NCBI GenBank assembly: GCA_002900995.3
Contig: CM035310.1
Span: 3,434,096 to 3,498,095, forward strand
Length of the DNA stretch: 64,000 nucleotides
Direction of reading: 5' to 3'
Origin: Ganoderma boninense
Taxonomy: Eukaryota; Basidiomycota; Agaricomycetes; Polyporales; Polyporaceae
Positions 20,297 through 31,014 of the stretch are shown one piece after another. Positions within the stretch are counted from its first letter, which is position 1; every line of letters begins with the position of its first letter. A model generated the notes under the pieces. The model had not been told where the DNA came from. It saw nothing but the letters and a program-made list of their open reading frames with translations, and searched no databases. Position numbers and translations under genes: made by a program.

Positions 20297-23200
20297 ATGG
20301 CTCACACGATCCCTCTCCCCGGGACTGCCTCTGCGGTTCCCAGCCTCTCCAATCGTCTTTACGACGTCGCTTTCCTCAAGAACGACGGCTCGAACTATAC
20401 GACATGGAAATTCCGGTCCCAACGCATCCTCATGCAGCGCCGACTCTGGGACATTGTCAACGGCTCGGAGACCCTCCCGGACGACAATCTTGATCCGGTC
20501 GGACACGCCGACTGGCTCTCACGCGAAGAAGTCGCATTCTCGCAAATCACTCTCACGCTCGAGGATGAACCGCTCGCCGCATGCATGCACTTGGCGTCTT
20601 CGGCGGAGGTCTGGTCAAAGCTTGCAGTGATGTATGAGGGAAAGGGATCACAGACAATTGCGTCTCTCATCGGTGAGCTCTTCCGTGGAACCCTCTCCGA
20701 CGAGTCCCTCCTCCGTCCGCAACTCGACGCGATGCTCCACAAGAAGCACATCCTCACCTCACTCGGTCAAAACCTCGACGACTCACTCATTGCGATCGCT
20801 ATGGTTGTCTCGCTCCCCCCTTCCTACGACACCCTTCGCACCATCCTCATGTCCTCCGATACGGCCCTCACCACGGACAAAGTCATTTCGTCCGTGTGCG
20901 AACACGAGAAGCTTCTCAGCAACTCAGCAAAGCAGTCTGCGCTCCTCGCTCGGACGTCGAAGGCTGGATCCTCATCGGACAAGTCCAAGGAGAAATCCAA
21001 GGGCAAGTCCAAGGGCAAGTCCGATGGCGGCAGCAAGCCGAAGAAGAAGTGCGACCACTGCGGGTACACTGGGCACGTCAAGGATGAGTGCAGAAAGCTC
21101 AAGGCTGAGGTCGAGGCCAAAGCGAAGAACACAGCAGCGCCAACTGGTGCGAACGATCTCAACGCGAAGCTTGCCGCCTCGCACGACATGGACGAACCCC
21201 TCCTTCGCATCTACGTTGCTGACGCAATGAAGGCCGTGGCAGACTCCAACGTCTCACGCTGGATCGTCGACTCGGGCGCGTCCTCGCACATGTCCTCGCA
21301 GCGCGCTAAGTTCGAGACTTATCGTGCCCTCGCTGAGCCCAAGCGCGTCTGGCTTGGAGACGACCGCTACATCCTTGCGACTGGTGTCGGCTCCATGTAT
21401 CTTGACCTTGAGGGCAAGGACTCTATGACGCAGCCTGCGCTCTTCACGCGCGTTTATCACGTCCCCGAGCTTCACGGCAACCTCGCGTCTGTCTCCGCAC
21501 TTGTGGAGAAGGGACATGCAGTCGCATTCGACCGGCAGGGATGCAACATCTCTGATCGGGACGGCAACCTCCTCGGGAGAGCGACTCTATCTGACGGGCT
21601 CTACATTCTTAGAGGGACAGCCGCTGCACCCGATCACGCTCATGTCGCCTCGCTCCCAATGGTTAGCATCCCCGAGAACTTCGATCCTGGTTCCACACCA
21701 ACGGACCTCAACGCGTTCATTGCAAACGAGTCTAAGGCAACAGTCAAGACCTGGCATCGTCGTCTCGGACACCTTGGCATCGACGCGGTCCTCCGTATGG
21801 TCCGCAAGGGCATGGTCAAGGGCATGTCCCTCCTCGGCTCTTCAAAGCCACCGCGCGAGCCCTGCGCACCGTGTCTCGCTGGGAAGCAGACACGCGACGA
21901 CATTCCAAAGGAAACCACCGCTACAGCCCCTCGTCCTAACTACAGGATCAGCTCGGACCTCATGGAGCTCAACTTGCGCTCGCACTCAGGCATGAAGTAT
22001 CTCGACACATACATCGACTGGTATTCCCGGCACATCACGGCCGTCCCGCTCAAGGCCAAGTCGGACCAGCCTGCAAACTTCGATGCGCACGTGAACCGTG
22101 TCGAAGTCGCCATTGGTGAGCCTGTCAACACACTGCGCTCTGATGGCGGTGGCGAGTACGTCAACCAGGAGGTTGTCGACCTCTGCAAGGAACGCGGCAT
22201 CCACCACGAGCTCACGAACGCGGAGACTCCGCAGGAGAACGGGATCGCTGAGCGCGCCAACCGGACAATCATGGAGATGGCCCGATCGATGCTCGAGGAG
22301 GCTGGCATTCCCAAGACCTACTGGACGGAGGCGACGGCCTATGCTGTCTACATCCTCAACCGTACGCCAACTCGGGCCCTCAACGGCGACATCACGCCGC
22401 ACGAGGCTTACACCGGGGTCAAGCCCTCTGTCGCACATCTCCGTCCATTCGGGTGCAAAGCATACGTCCACATTCCAGCTAGCAAGCGGAAGAAGCTCGA
22501 CGCAAAGTCTATGGAGTGCGTTCTCCTTGGCTTTTCCGAGCGCAAGCGTGCATACCGCCTCCTCCATCGGTCCACTGGCAAGATCATCGAGTCGCGCGAT
22601 GTCGTCTTCGACGAGGGGATCCCTGACAGTGTCCCCATGCGCGTTGTGGTCAACACGGAGCCGGCATTCCCAGAGGAGGACCACAGTGAGTCTGTAGAGA
22701 AGCTCGCTCGTGTCACAGGAGACCCTACACCCCTTCCTCCACGTCGCACATTGCCAGTCACAGTCGAGGATGTGGCTGATGAAGACGACGACTCCGTCAG
22801 TGTCCAGGAACCTGATGGTGATGAGGAAGACGACCTTGGTGCACCTCCTCCTCCTTCTCCTCCTCGACCTCGCTCTCCAACGTCTCCACCTGCACCTGAG
22901 CCCCCACGGCCTCGCCGTGTACCTGCCTCTCGGGTCCCGGGGCCGTACCCTCACCCTATTCCAGCACCAGAGGTTCGCCGCTCGACACGGGACCGCACTG
23001 CTCGGACACGCCTCGAGGATGACCCGGTCTACAAGCTCAGCTCCTACAACCGGCGCAACGCCGCTGACGCTGGAGGGGAGGCTCTGGCTGAGGCTCCAGC
23101 CCCTGCTCTGGATAGAGTGGGCGCTCAGGACGACGATGAGCATGCTAACCGTGCTTCGACGGTCGGTGATGAGCCACAGTCATACTCGGAAGCCATGTCC

Positions 23201-24751
23201 CGTCCCGACGCTGAACAGTGGAAGGCGGCATGTGCTGAAGAGCTCCTCTCATTCGCAAAGGCTGAGCTCTACGACGAGGTGGAGCGTCCTCGGAACCGGA
23301 AGGTGGTCGGCTGCAAGTGGGTTTTCAGAATCAAACGGGGACCTGACGGCGAAATCCAGAAGTACAAGGCGCGACTCGTAGCCCAAGGTTTCACCCAGGT
23401 CAAGTACCTCGATTTCGACGAGACATTTGCCCCCGTCAGCAAGTTCTCCAGTATCCGCAGCCTCCTTGCACTCGCTGCAAAGCTCGACCTTGAGATCCAC
23501 CAAATGGATGTCAAGTCTGCCTTCCTCAACGGCGACTTAGACGAGGAGATTTTCATGGAGATCCCTCCAGGCTTCCGTGGCGACGCATCGAAGGTCTGGA
23601 AACTTGGCAAGTCTCTCTACGGCCTCAAACAGGCCAGCCGCGAGTGGTACAAGAAGGTGCGCGAACACTTCGTGTCGCTTGGGTACACTCGCAGCAACGC
23701 CGATCATGCCGTCTTCTACAAACGGGAGGACGGCAAACTCATCATCGTCGCTGTATACGTCGATGATTTGATCATTCTTTCAGATGACAAGGCACTGGTC
23801 GACCGCCTCAAGGCCGACTGCAAGGCTCGCTTCGAGATGACAGATCTCGGCGAGGTGCGCTGGATCCTCGGCATGGAGGTCACTCGTGACCGTGCACGCC
23901 GCACACTCACGCTCTCGCAGCAACAGTATGCTGAGAACATCCTCACTCGTCATGGGATGGCGAACTGCCGCCCCGTCTCGACCCCGATGGCCGCGAACCA
24001 GAAGCTCATCAAGGTTGGCTCCGCTGAGGTCGACGTCAAGGCCTACCAAAGCGCACTCGGGTCCATCATGTACCTGATGCTTGGCACCCGTCCCGACCTT
24101 GCCTATCCAGTGGGCGCACTCAGCAGGTTCGCTGCTTGCCCCAGCAAGGACCACTGGTCCGCACTCATGCGTGTGTACCGGTATCTCCGCGGCACGTCGT
24201 CACGGGCCCTCGTCTTCAACGGCTCATCCTCAGTTGAGGGTAACGGTTCACTACTCGGCTATGCTGACGCAGACTGGGCTGCTGATGTCAACGACCGCCG
24301 CTCCATCTCTGGGTACACCTTCTTGCTCTCCAATGCCGCTATCAGCTGGCAGTCAAAGAAGCAGACCTCGGTCGCACTCTCGAGCACCGAGGCTGAGTAC
24401 GTTGCCATGGGTGCAGCTGCCAAGGAGGCCCTCTGGATCCGGACCTTTTTGTCCGAAATTTTTGGCTCAACGTTCGACGCACCGGACGACTCGAACCCAC
24501 GCACTAGCTCGTCGCCGGGCACACTTCACCTCGTCGACAACCAGTCAGCCATGGCCCTCGCCAAGAACTCCGAGTTCCATGACCGCACAAAGCACATCGC
24601 TGTGCGGCACCACTTTATTCGTGACGAGATCGAGGAGGGCCGCATCCGCGTAGCCTACGTTCCGACTGGTGACCAGGTCGCCGACGTTCTGACGAAGGCG
24701 CTCGCACGCGAGAAGCACGACCGCTTCTGCACGGGTTTGGGTTTGCAATAG
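20297..24751 (+). CDS. Copia Gag-Pol polyprotein
   Basis: A single 1484-residue frame. The ATG at 20297 is chosen over the TTG before it. Gag-like region at 1 to about 250; CCHC zinc knuckle CDHCGYTGHVKDEC at 252-265; aspartic protease DSGA at 325; pre-integrase zinc finger H487, H492, C523 and C526; integrase DDE residues D554, D616 and E647; a Pro/acidic linker around 820-920; reverse transcriptase from about 1005 with YVDD at 1154; RNase H with ADADW near 1324 and the closing VADVLTKAL. Every catalytic motif I could check is intact and there is no internal stop. The polyprotein packages its RNA, reverse transcribes it and integrates the cDNA. Expression presumably starts in the 5' LTR. Confidence 0.96.
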   Translation: MAHTIPLPGTASAVPSLSNRLYDVAFLKNDGSNYTTWKFRSQRILMQRRLWDIVNGSETLPDDNLDPVGHADWLSREEVAFSQITLTLEDEPLAACMHLASSAEVWSKLAVMYEGKGSQTIASLIGELFRGTLSDESLLRPQLDAMLHKKHILTSLGQNLDDSLIAIAMVVSLPPSYDTLRTILMSSDTALTTDKVISSVCEHEKLLSNSAKQSALLARTSKAGSSSDKSKEKSKGKSKGKSDGGSKPKKKCDHCGYTGHVKDECRKLKAEVEAKAKNTAAPTGANDLNAKLAASHDMDEPLLRIYVADAMKAVADSNVSRWIVDSGASSHMSSQRAKFETYRALAEPKRVWLGDDRYILATGVGSMYLDLEGKDSMTQPALFTRVYHVPELHGNLASVSALVEKGHAVAFDRQGCNISDRDGNLLGRATLSDGLYILRGTAAAPDHAHVASLPMVSIPENFDPGSTPTDLNAFIANESKATVKTWHRRLGHLGIDAVLRMVRKGMVKGMSLLGSSKPPREPCAPCLAGKQTRDDIPKETTATAPRPNYRISSDLMELNLRSHSGMKYLDTYIDWYSRHITAVPLKAKSDQPANFDAHVNRVEVAIGEPVNTLRSDGGGEYVNQEVVDLCKERGIHHELTNAETPQENGIAERANRTIMEMARSMLEEAGIPKTYWTEATAYAVYILNRTPTRALNGDITPHEAYTGVKPSVAHLRPFGCKAYVHIPASKRKKLDAKSMECVLLGFSERKRAYRLLHRSTGKIIESRDVVFDEGIPDSVPMRVVVNTEPAFPEEDHSESVEKLARVTGDPTPLPPRRTLPVTVEDVADEDDDSVSVQEPDGDEEDDLGAPPPPSPPRPRSPTSPPAPEPPRPRRVPASRVPGPYPHPIPAPEVRRSTRDRTARTRLEDDPVYKLSSYNRRNAADAGGEALAEAPAPALDRVGAQDDDEHANRASTVGDEPQSYSEAMSRPDAEQWKAACAEELLSFAKAELYDEVERPRNRKVVGCKWVFRIKRGPDGEIQKYKARLVAQGFTQVKYLDFDETFAPVSKFSSIRSLLALAAKLDLEIHQMDVKSAFLNGDLDEEIFMEIPPGFRGDASKVWKLGKSLYGLKQASREWYKKVREHFVSLGYTRSNADHAVFYKREDGKLIIVAVYVDDLIILSDDKALVDRLKADCKARFEMTDLGEVRWILGMEVTRDRARRTLTLSQQQYAENILTRHGMANCRPVSTPMAANQKLIKVGSAEVDVKAYQSALGSIMYLMLGTRPDLAYPVGALSRFAACPSKDHWSALMRVYRYLRGTSSRALVFNGSSSVEGNGSLLGYADADWAADVNDRRSISGYTFLLSNAAISWQSKKQTSVALSSTEAEYVAMGAAAKEALWIRTFLSEIFGSTFDAPDDSNPRTSSSPGTLHLVDNQSAMALAKNSEFHDRTKHIAVRHHFIRDEIEEGRIRVAYVPTGDQVADVLTKALAREKHDRFCTGLGLQ

Positions 24752-24824
24752 GACTCTCTTTATTTAGTGTTTCTATTCTACTACTACTATTCATACGTAC
24801 GTACCTTCCTCCGCTGAGTGGGCG

Positions 24825-25142
24825 TGTTGAAATACGATAGTTACTCGTACTTGCATCGGACGCGGACGTACTTGGTAGTAGGCGCTGGTTCGGTTTTGTT
24901 TGTTTGTGTTTGGTCTATCCCGCTCGTTTTTTCGTCGGTTTACCCTCACCGCGTTTCCTCAGCTGTTCACTCACCGTGCAACAGACTGAGGTAAGAATCT
25001 GCATAGCTTCCCATACAAACTAGTTCTGACATGTACTTTACAGTCCGTGTCCCGCTAGGTATTTATATATTCTAGCTGTTCACTCACCGTGCAACAGACT
25101 GAGTCCGTGTCCCGCTAGGCCACTGCCCCACGTCTTTCGACA
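24825..25142 (+). repeat. 3' LTR (318 bp)
   Basis: Identical by eye to the 5' LTR over all 318 bp, including both the interrupted and the joined 46-nt repeats. It is followed by the target duplication CATCT at 25143. Confidence 0.95.
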
Positions 25143-25695
25143 CATCTCCGACGGCGACGGCACCCCGCTCGAGCTCAGGCTGCAGAACAGCATGTGTGGC
25201 GGCCACCCGGGCAGCTTGGCGGAGAAAGCGAGGAAGACTTTGTCGCGGAACGTCCCAGGCGTGTAGCGCATCTTCACGTTGTCGTTCCCCGAGAACGTGC
25301 CTGCATAATGCGAGGTTAGTCGGGACGTGCTGGGTGCAATAAACCGCTGTAATCACAGATTCCACCGTCGAACAGACCGCGAAGCGTTCCCCGAGCGTAC
25401 CCGGCATTGGTGGCATAGACGAAGAGCGCACGGCGCTGGGTGGGATATCCGACAGCCTCGTTCGAGAAGGTAGAGCGCTGTCGGCCGGGCTGTAGGTTGG
25501 TATGGAAGAGCATTGGGAGCGGGATAGACACGGATTTGTGAACTCAAATACCCACGGTCAGTGAATTTATACGAAGTACATACCGTGCACGCATGCGGGG
25601 ATGGGGAGAAAGCCTCAAGGTGGGCAACGGGGGGAAGGGGCTGGCCGGTGCTCGAAGCGTTGGATTAGCGGCCTCTCAAGGACTCGGATGCGGCA

Positions 25696-25795
25696 NNNNN
25701 NNNNNNNNNNNNNNNNNNNNNNNNNNNNNNNNNNNNNNNNNNNNNNNNNNNNNNNNNNNNNNNNNNNNNNNNNNNNNNNNNNNNNNNNNNNNNNN
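25696..25795. other. Assembly gap (100 N)
   Basis: Exactly 100 N, a placeholder size. The left flank matches block copy 2 up to about 31942, and the right flank matches sequence starting near 34345. If the gap follows copy 2, about 2.4 kb is missing. Confidence 0.98.
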
Positions 25796-27055
25796 AAAAA
25801 GGGGAGAATTTCTTGGCGGCGGGGGCAGAGCCCCCGAGGTGGAGCGGGCGTTGCTCTGCCCGTTTCTGGCCGGCTCGTCCTGTCCGCTGATTGTGACTCT
25901 ATCGCCTCACAGTCAGCAATGACGACGGTGGACGGTTATCAAGCACAAGCACACACTCCGAGCTTGCTCTCATCATGTGGCTGGCGTGAAAGGAAGCTAG
26001 CGGCCTTCCGGGGGCTCGTTCAAGACACACCTATGCCGAGTATTATAGCGGCACGCACCTGTTTCGAAGGGATTCTGGCCCTCAAACAGCCTATGGGATG
26101 CAGCAGTGCAGGACGTGTGCTGGAATGCACACCGCCGATAGCGACAGCAGTGGGAAGCGACAGCGCAGCATAGGTGGTTACTGTTGATGCAAGGACTGTT
26201 TGCGACCGGGAATGGCGGACAGGTGGGAGCGAGAAGGATCGCTTGAGAGAAGCGACGCCGGATTGAAACAGCGGCGTCCGTGAGCCGGAGCGCCGCCAAC
26301 TTGGACGCGTAAGTTCTGGCATTGCAAGCCGTCGGGATCGATGAGGACGGTAGCGAACAAGTGGTCCGTGCACAACATCTGCTGGTATAAAGCAGGGAGA
26401 AGACGGTGACATCCCTACTTCCAAACATCCCATGCGCACTCACCCGTCATCCGTCGGTATGTATGTACGCCTTTCGATTAGCAATGTACATCCGGCTGAT
26501 ACCAGCATGTTGCTGGCTCGCTGTTGCAGAATGGGGGCTGATGGCATGCTGAACCGCGACACAACAGACATTTGTGTAAGTGTCTTCTTCCGGGAAGAGA
26601 TGCACACTCGTACTTACCGGGACGTTGCTTCACAGATGGCGCAACTGGGGGCTACATAGTGTGCGAGCAGTGCCGAAGGTGCCGGCGCGAGGGGGTTGGT
26701 AGTGGGACTTGAAGCGGAATGCCAATGCTGTGCGCCTCATGGTGCGTGCGCTCTGGAACTTCCGAGAGTCGAGTGGCCGAGAGCGCGGCGGAAAGAGTGC
26801 ATCGAGCAGCATTTTGGAGCACGTACACAGCATTCGGTAAGCGAGAAATGCGGACTGCTCGCAGCGAGCCAGGTCAGAAGGCAGGCGCAGGAGAGGGAAC
26901 TCGAGGGTGGAAAATGGGTGCGCGATCAGGATTTGAGGTGTCGAGGCTTCCTTAAGAGGAAGGAGACGCGTCGCAAAACGAGCGAAGGAGCATGGCAGCA
27001 CGCACCGAACAGGCTAGCGAACACGGAAGGAGGATCGAGGCTGCGGACAGCAGAG
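25796..27055. repeat. Linker block L, copy 1 (duplicated at 34345-35659)
   Basis: The sequence is collinear with 34345-35659, with many small indels. It includes a TATA-like GGTATAAAGCAGGG at about 26384 followed by an ATG and a GTATGT donor (26430-26460), as if a promoter and first exon were present. The joined reading stops within about 20 codons, so I do not call a gene. No domain is recognised. Confidence 0.6.
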
Positions 27056-27498
27056 AGCTCGGTGAAGGTGCGCATAAGGTTTTTCTGGTGAACGTGTAGC
27101 TATGGTGTGCAAAGAATGGGTAAACACACAAGATATAGATACGCGGAGACATAACTCACTGTATGCGCGAGGTGGGGAGTGCGAGGTCGTGGGAACTCGG
27201 GAGAGTCGGAGAGGTGTATAACCGGACCACCGTCGACGATCTTGTCAGAGCTGGACGAGGTAAACATGTCGGAGAAGACGGGGGATTGATCAGTGAGCAG
27301 ACCCTGGTAGATGCGGAAACCCGTTCCTTGAGCGACGAGAAGGATGTTGCCGTCATCGAACCAGACGTCGGGGTGGATTTGGAGGCTGGCGGACGGCGAA
27401 GACAAAGAGCTGGAAGCATTGCTCTGTGAAGCGGATGGCTCTGTAGAGTGCCTGATGCGTTTCAAGGGATGCGCCACTGAGGTGTCTGGGTCAGACAT
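27056..27498 (-). pseudogene. BTB relic E' (truncated copy of gene E)
   Basis: It starts at the ATG at 27498 and reads HPLKRIRHSTE, IHPDVWFDDGNILLVAQGTGF and FSDMFTSSSS, then loses the segment QDLAHLLRVLL by deletion at about 27195. The donor follows. Exon 2 is recognisable only for about 20 codons (YTFTRKTL to about 27056), where linker L begins. Copy 3 at 35660 shares the internal deletion and the truncation point, so both descend from one already broken copy. Confidence 0.85.
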
Positions 27499-27599
27499 GG
27501 TCGAAGACCCGAGAGATGACGCGATGACGATCAGCCGCTGGGCGATGCTGCATGGATGCGTAGTGTCACGGCACGTGATGGTGACTGGCATTACTTAAT

Positions 27600-28329
27600 G
27601 CAATAACGCAATCCAAAGATTGATCCCCTCTTCTGCTCCCTGCACTCCTCTCTGCAAGTCCCCAATGCACACTGCACACAGGTCGACCTCGGATCGTTCC
27701 TCGCCTGAAGGATCGTGCCCCAGTCCCACCCGGGGGCCAGCGGCCCTCCGGAGGTCGCGTGCGCCGGAAGACCAGAACTCCGTCCGCCCGTGTGCGTCGC
27801 AGAGGTGCGCGAGCTCCGTCCACGAGCACCCCATTGTCATGCAGCTGGCGGAGCGACCGGCGCACTCTTCCGCGGGCTGGCAGGCGGCGCTGGGCTTACC
27901 GCAGGTGAGGAGGTGCACGAGGCAGAAGGTCCGCTCGCGCTCGAGCGCGACGCACGCGCGTCCATGCACCGCTTGAGGTCCGCTGCGCAGAGGTGCTCGA
28001 CGGTCCCGTCTTCGTGCGTCCACCCATCGATGAGGGCACTGCCCAGGTAGCTGCACATGTAGAGGGCGATGGGCAGCATGGACGGCGTGTCGGTGAGCCG
28101 GGCGAGGTTTACGACTCCGATGAAGTGCACGGGCTTGAGCTCAATCTCGGGTGTGTGGGATGGGGCGGAGAACGCGGCGAAGAAGGTTGGGAAGTTGTGG
28201 GCTTGCAGGGGGGCGAGGGCTTGGTTCAGGACCTGGGGGATGTCGTACTTCAAGTTGTGTGCGAGATGATAGATGACAGCGGCGACTTCGTCGAAGGTGC
28301 GGACGGTGTCTGCTTTCGTGGTGCGATAG
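27600..28329 (-). pseudogene. BTB relic F'
   Basis: Exon 2 begins at the CAG acceptor near 28330. It reads KYDIPQVLNQALAPLQAHNF, NLARLTDTPSMLPIALYMC, DGWTHEDGTVEHL and DLKRCMDAR. The frame then shifts by one base near 27950 into RERTFCLVHLLTCGKP, and it ends near 27600 after LCAVCIGDLQ without the VEGWG tail. There is also a small insertion in VRLAHKYD near 28250. No exon 1 precedes it. It lacks the stop and the 550-bp extra segment found in relic F. Confidence 0.8.
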
Positions 28330-28552
28330 CTGCAATGCCAATGCTAATACACAATGTTAGACAAAGCCACCCATAATTCGAATGAATATGCATATGCATT
28401 GGTTCATAGAGCCTCAAGCATGCACAATCACAAACACAGTCGGGCTCTTTCCAAGAATTGACAGGATCACGCCTGAAACCGACCTTCAGAAAGTCGTAGA
28501 GGTCAGGTCCAAAGGGCAGCTGGAGAAAGCGCAACAGTGCCCTCACAAGAAA

Positions 28553-29690
28553 TCAAATTACTCCTGATCCCGCCCTCCGAGTCCGTCTCTGCGCCCGCGG
28601 GGCCCCATCCTCACCGCGATCCCGATATCTCTGGGAGCCTGTCAAACACCGCCCTCGCTCGTCTCGTGGCTGTCCCAGGATATCCCGCGCGCACCGCCAG
28701 CACAGCGACTCGCGCATCTCGAGCTCGCGAATCGAGTCCCTCCAGTCCGTGATCGCATACCGCACCCGCTGCTCCGCATGCGTCGCCCTGTGGTGCAGCT
28801 CGCGCATCGCGGCCTCGCAGACCCCGGGCTGGTGGCACCGCTCGTGCGCGGCCCCGCAGAAGAGGCGGGAGAGGACGCCGTGGTAGACGTGCGCGAGCTC
28901 GACGCGCGCGTCGAGGCACCGCCGGAGGTCCGCGTCGGAGAGCCGCTCGACGGAGCCGTCCTCGCGCGTCCAGCCGTCGAAGAGCGCGCGGCTGCTGAGG
29001 TACGCGCACTCGTACAATGCGAGGGGAAGCATGGCGGGGGTGTCGGTGAGCCGGGCGAGGTTCACGGCGCCGATGGCGTGCATGGGCCGGATGTCGATGT
29101 TGCGCTCGGGGTGGGGCCCGGTGAAGACGGAGAAGGAGCTTGTGTACCAGAACTCTTGCAGGAGGGCGAGTGCCTGGTCCTGGATTTGGGGGATGCGGTA
29201 CTTGTGGGCGAGGCGGATGATGGCGGAGATCTGGTCGAAGGTGTGTCGGATGCCGGGGCTCTCTGCTGTTGGGTGGAAGCTGGCGGCGAATGGGGTGGTA
29301 CAGCCCAATGTGGGTAGCTGGAAGCAATATGGGAGCGGAGGACTCACTACATGGCCGATTGGGGGAGGAGCAGCCGGAGGAGGTGCGCCAGGTCATGAGG
29401 TGAGTCGTCAACTGGGACCGCCGGACATCCGTCAAATGTCTTGACAGCCTTGTCGGCACCAGAGGTAGCGGCGACGAACGTTTCAGAAAAGACGGAGGAC
29501 TGTGAGGCTAAGAGGCTGCGGTAGATTCTGCAGGCGGTCCCGCGAGCGACGAGGACGATGTTGCCGTCATCAAACCAGATTTCGGAGTGCCGTTGGAGAT
29601 TTAAGTTAGTCGAAGTGATCTCCGGGGAGTTTGATTGAGGGCTGTGAGTGTAAGACGAGTCGTCCTGGGACGCTTTGCGGGACGGGAGAT
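28553..29690 (-). pseudogene. BTB relic G' (uninterrupted paralogue of G)
   Basis: Exon 1 (about 29690-29348) reads HSEICFDDGNIVLVARGTAC and DLAHLLRLLLPQSAM. The donor GTGAGT is at 29347, the acceptor CAG is intact, and exon 2 starts at 29317. Exon 2 is open through IRHTFDQISAIIRLAHKYRI, NLARLTDTPAMLPLALYEC, CHQPGVC (CX5C) and CWRC (CX2C). Several small indels near 28650-28610 then destroy the LPEIFGIAVEGWG end. The W of WFDDGN is changed to C and no family-type ATG is present. It provides the empty site for the 933-bp element in G. Confidence 0.82.
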
Positions 29691-29748
29691 GTACTCGCGT
29701 GTGCAGGAAGTGGGCACGGCATCTCCCCGACCGATCGCATTAGTCCTC

Positions 29749-29784
29749 CATGTATGCCATGTATGTTATGTATGCTATGTATGC
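29749..29784. repeat. 9-bp microsatellite, four units
   Basis: Four units of YATGTATGY, the paralogue of the five-unit array at 18190-18234. Confidence 0.88.
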
Positions 29785-31014
29785 TAGCAGGGGCTACTGT
29801 GGGGGGAATGCGAATGCACGGGTGCAGAACTCGTGTGCGACAGGGTTGCGGAGATTGCGTGTTTGCTGCAGGACGTGGACGAGAGATCGGTCGAGGGACA
29901 GGGCGAGCAGGCCCCGCTCTCGCACACAACAGAGATCTTTGCATGCAGGCCGATGGTGGATCCGGAGCAACATACATGACACAACACGCATCTACAAACG
30001 CAGAACCCGCCCGAGCGCCTATCCCTCCCCTCGTCTCACGCCATCCACCACACCGCCGTCTGCGTCTGCATCCCTGTCTGTGCCATCCTTCGTGCATCTC
30101 GTCTGCCGTGCTTTTGCGATTTTCTCAGAGCTTCTCACCTGTCGGACTCCTCTGCAATTGCACTCCGAGTCACTCCGCCGGCTCCTTGGGACCTCAGTCG
30201 CGGCAAATGCAGGAGGTGCTCGTTCATCGGGACGAACCCGTAGCCGCGTGAATTTGGTAGTTAGGGCAGTATTCCGCCTCGGAACGGCTCGGAGTACTCA
30301 CCTGCTCCTCATGCTTCAGCCACAACAGTCCTCGGCAACCTAGGTTCCCAGAGGGTCTATGCGGATGCTATTCACAGGCCGGGCGATGGGAGAATGTCGG
30401 TGCGCATGGGCTGTGTGCCGCGAGACAGCTGTCTGGGGCACGTCAGTCCTGCAAGGATGACTGTAGGGCTCTGTCCGAGCCACAGCCGGGAGCCTTCGTG
30501 AGTCTGTCCCCGGGCGCTGGTGTTTTCGCGTTCAAATTAGACAGCTCACCTCGTGCGCTGTCTGCCCACAAGGCAGGGCTACAAGAGCACTTGTTCTGGA
30601 TGGCCGTCGAAGCGCGAGTGCATCGGTCCTTCAGACGAGAGAGCGACAGGCAGGAAGGCTGCACACAACTGTGTGGCGGAGGGGAAGAGGGGGGAGAAAG
30701 AGGACAGACACCTCGACCAGCCTGCTTTTACATGCAGGTAGCACAGGTCGGGGCCCGGATCACCAGGCCATGATGTGCTAAGATGCGTAATTTATGGCGA
30801 CCGTGGAAGAGACCGTGTGCGAGCCGGAAGCAACACCGGGACAGGACCGCCGCGCGGCTCGCATGTGGCCATCCCAGTTTTAAATCGCCTCCCCAGGGGT
30901 AAAACACCTTCCCATCACCAGAATGCGAGTAAAACAATTATTCTGACATTGACATTAGACTACATAATATCATGAACGTAAGTAATAGCGTTGTGAACAC
31001 GGAAGACCTCAGTC
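29785..31014. other. Duplicated spacer without recognised gene
   Basis: Paralogue of 18235-19462, collinear with a few small deletions. No coding signature was recognised. Confidence 0.5.

Larger units (their letters stand above)
19842..25147 (+). mobile_element. Intact Ty1/copia LTR retrotransposon
   Basis: The target duplication is CATCT at 19842-19846 and 25143-25147, and the paralogous empty site with one CATCT is at about 31391-31395. LTRs of 318 bp (TG...CA) at 19847-20164 and 24825-25142 look identical base for base, which indicates a recent insertion. One uninterrupted gag-pol frame (20297-24751) lies between. The primer-binding site follows the 5' LTR without spacer. The purine tract before the 3' LTR (GAGTGGGCG, 24816-24824) is weak. 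The order protease, integrase, reverse transcriptase, RNase H assigns it to Ty1/copia. It looks structurally competent; activity is inferred only. Confidence 0.96.
19463..25513 (-). pseudogene. Unrecognised gene H, copy 1, split by copia
   Basis: The 5' exon (25513 down to about 25357) reads LFHTNLQPGRQRSTFSNEA, GYPTQRRALFVYATNAGYA and TLRGLFDGGIC. The next exon reads SGNDNVKMRYTPGTFRDKVF and stops at 25148, where the retrotransposon sits. It resumes at 19841 with IRCGVLRFEEA and DVANAVSGPLFPTALP. A 5-base deletion near 19610, relative to copy 2, shifts the frame before WEGGSWRLRED and an acidic tail ending at 19463. The family is unknown to me. Copy 2 at 31015-31760 is nearly intact. The retrotransposon plus the frameshift make this copy non-functional. 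Confidence 0.72.

Noticed and set aside
22000..23143. 385-codon minus-strand frame inside the retrotransposon
   Set aside because: It is antisense to the integrase and linker of the copia polyprotein, whose catalytic motifs define the plus-strand frame.
25593..26173. Frames spanning the N run
   Set aside because: They are bridged only by unknown bases, so no protein can be claimed.
26384..26560. Small gene with TATA box, first exon and intron in linker L
   Set aside because: Joining at GTATGT and CAG gives a stop after about 20 codons, and the second copy (34969-35120) does not keep the same frame.
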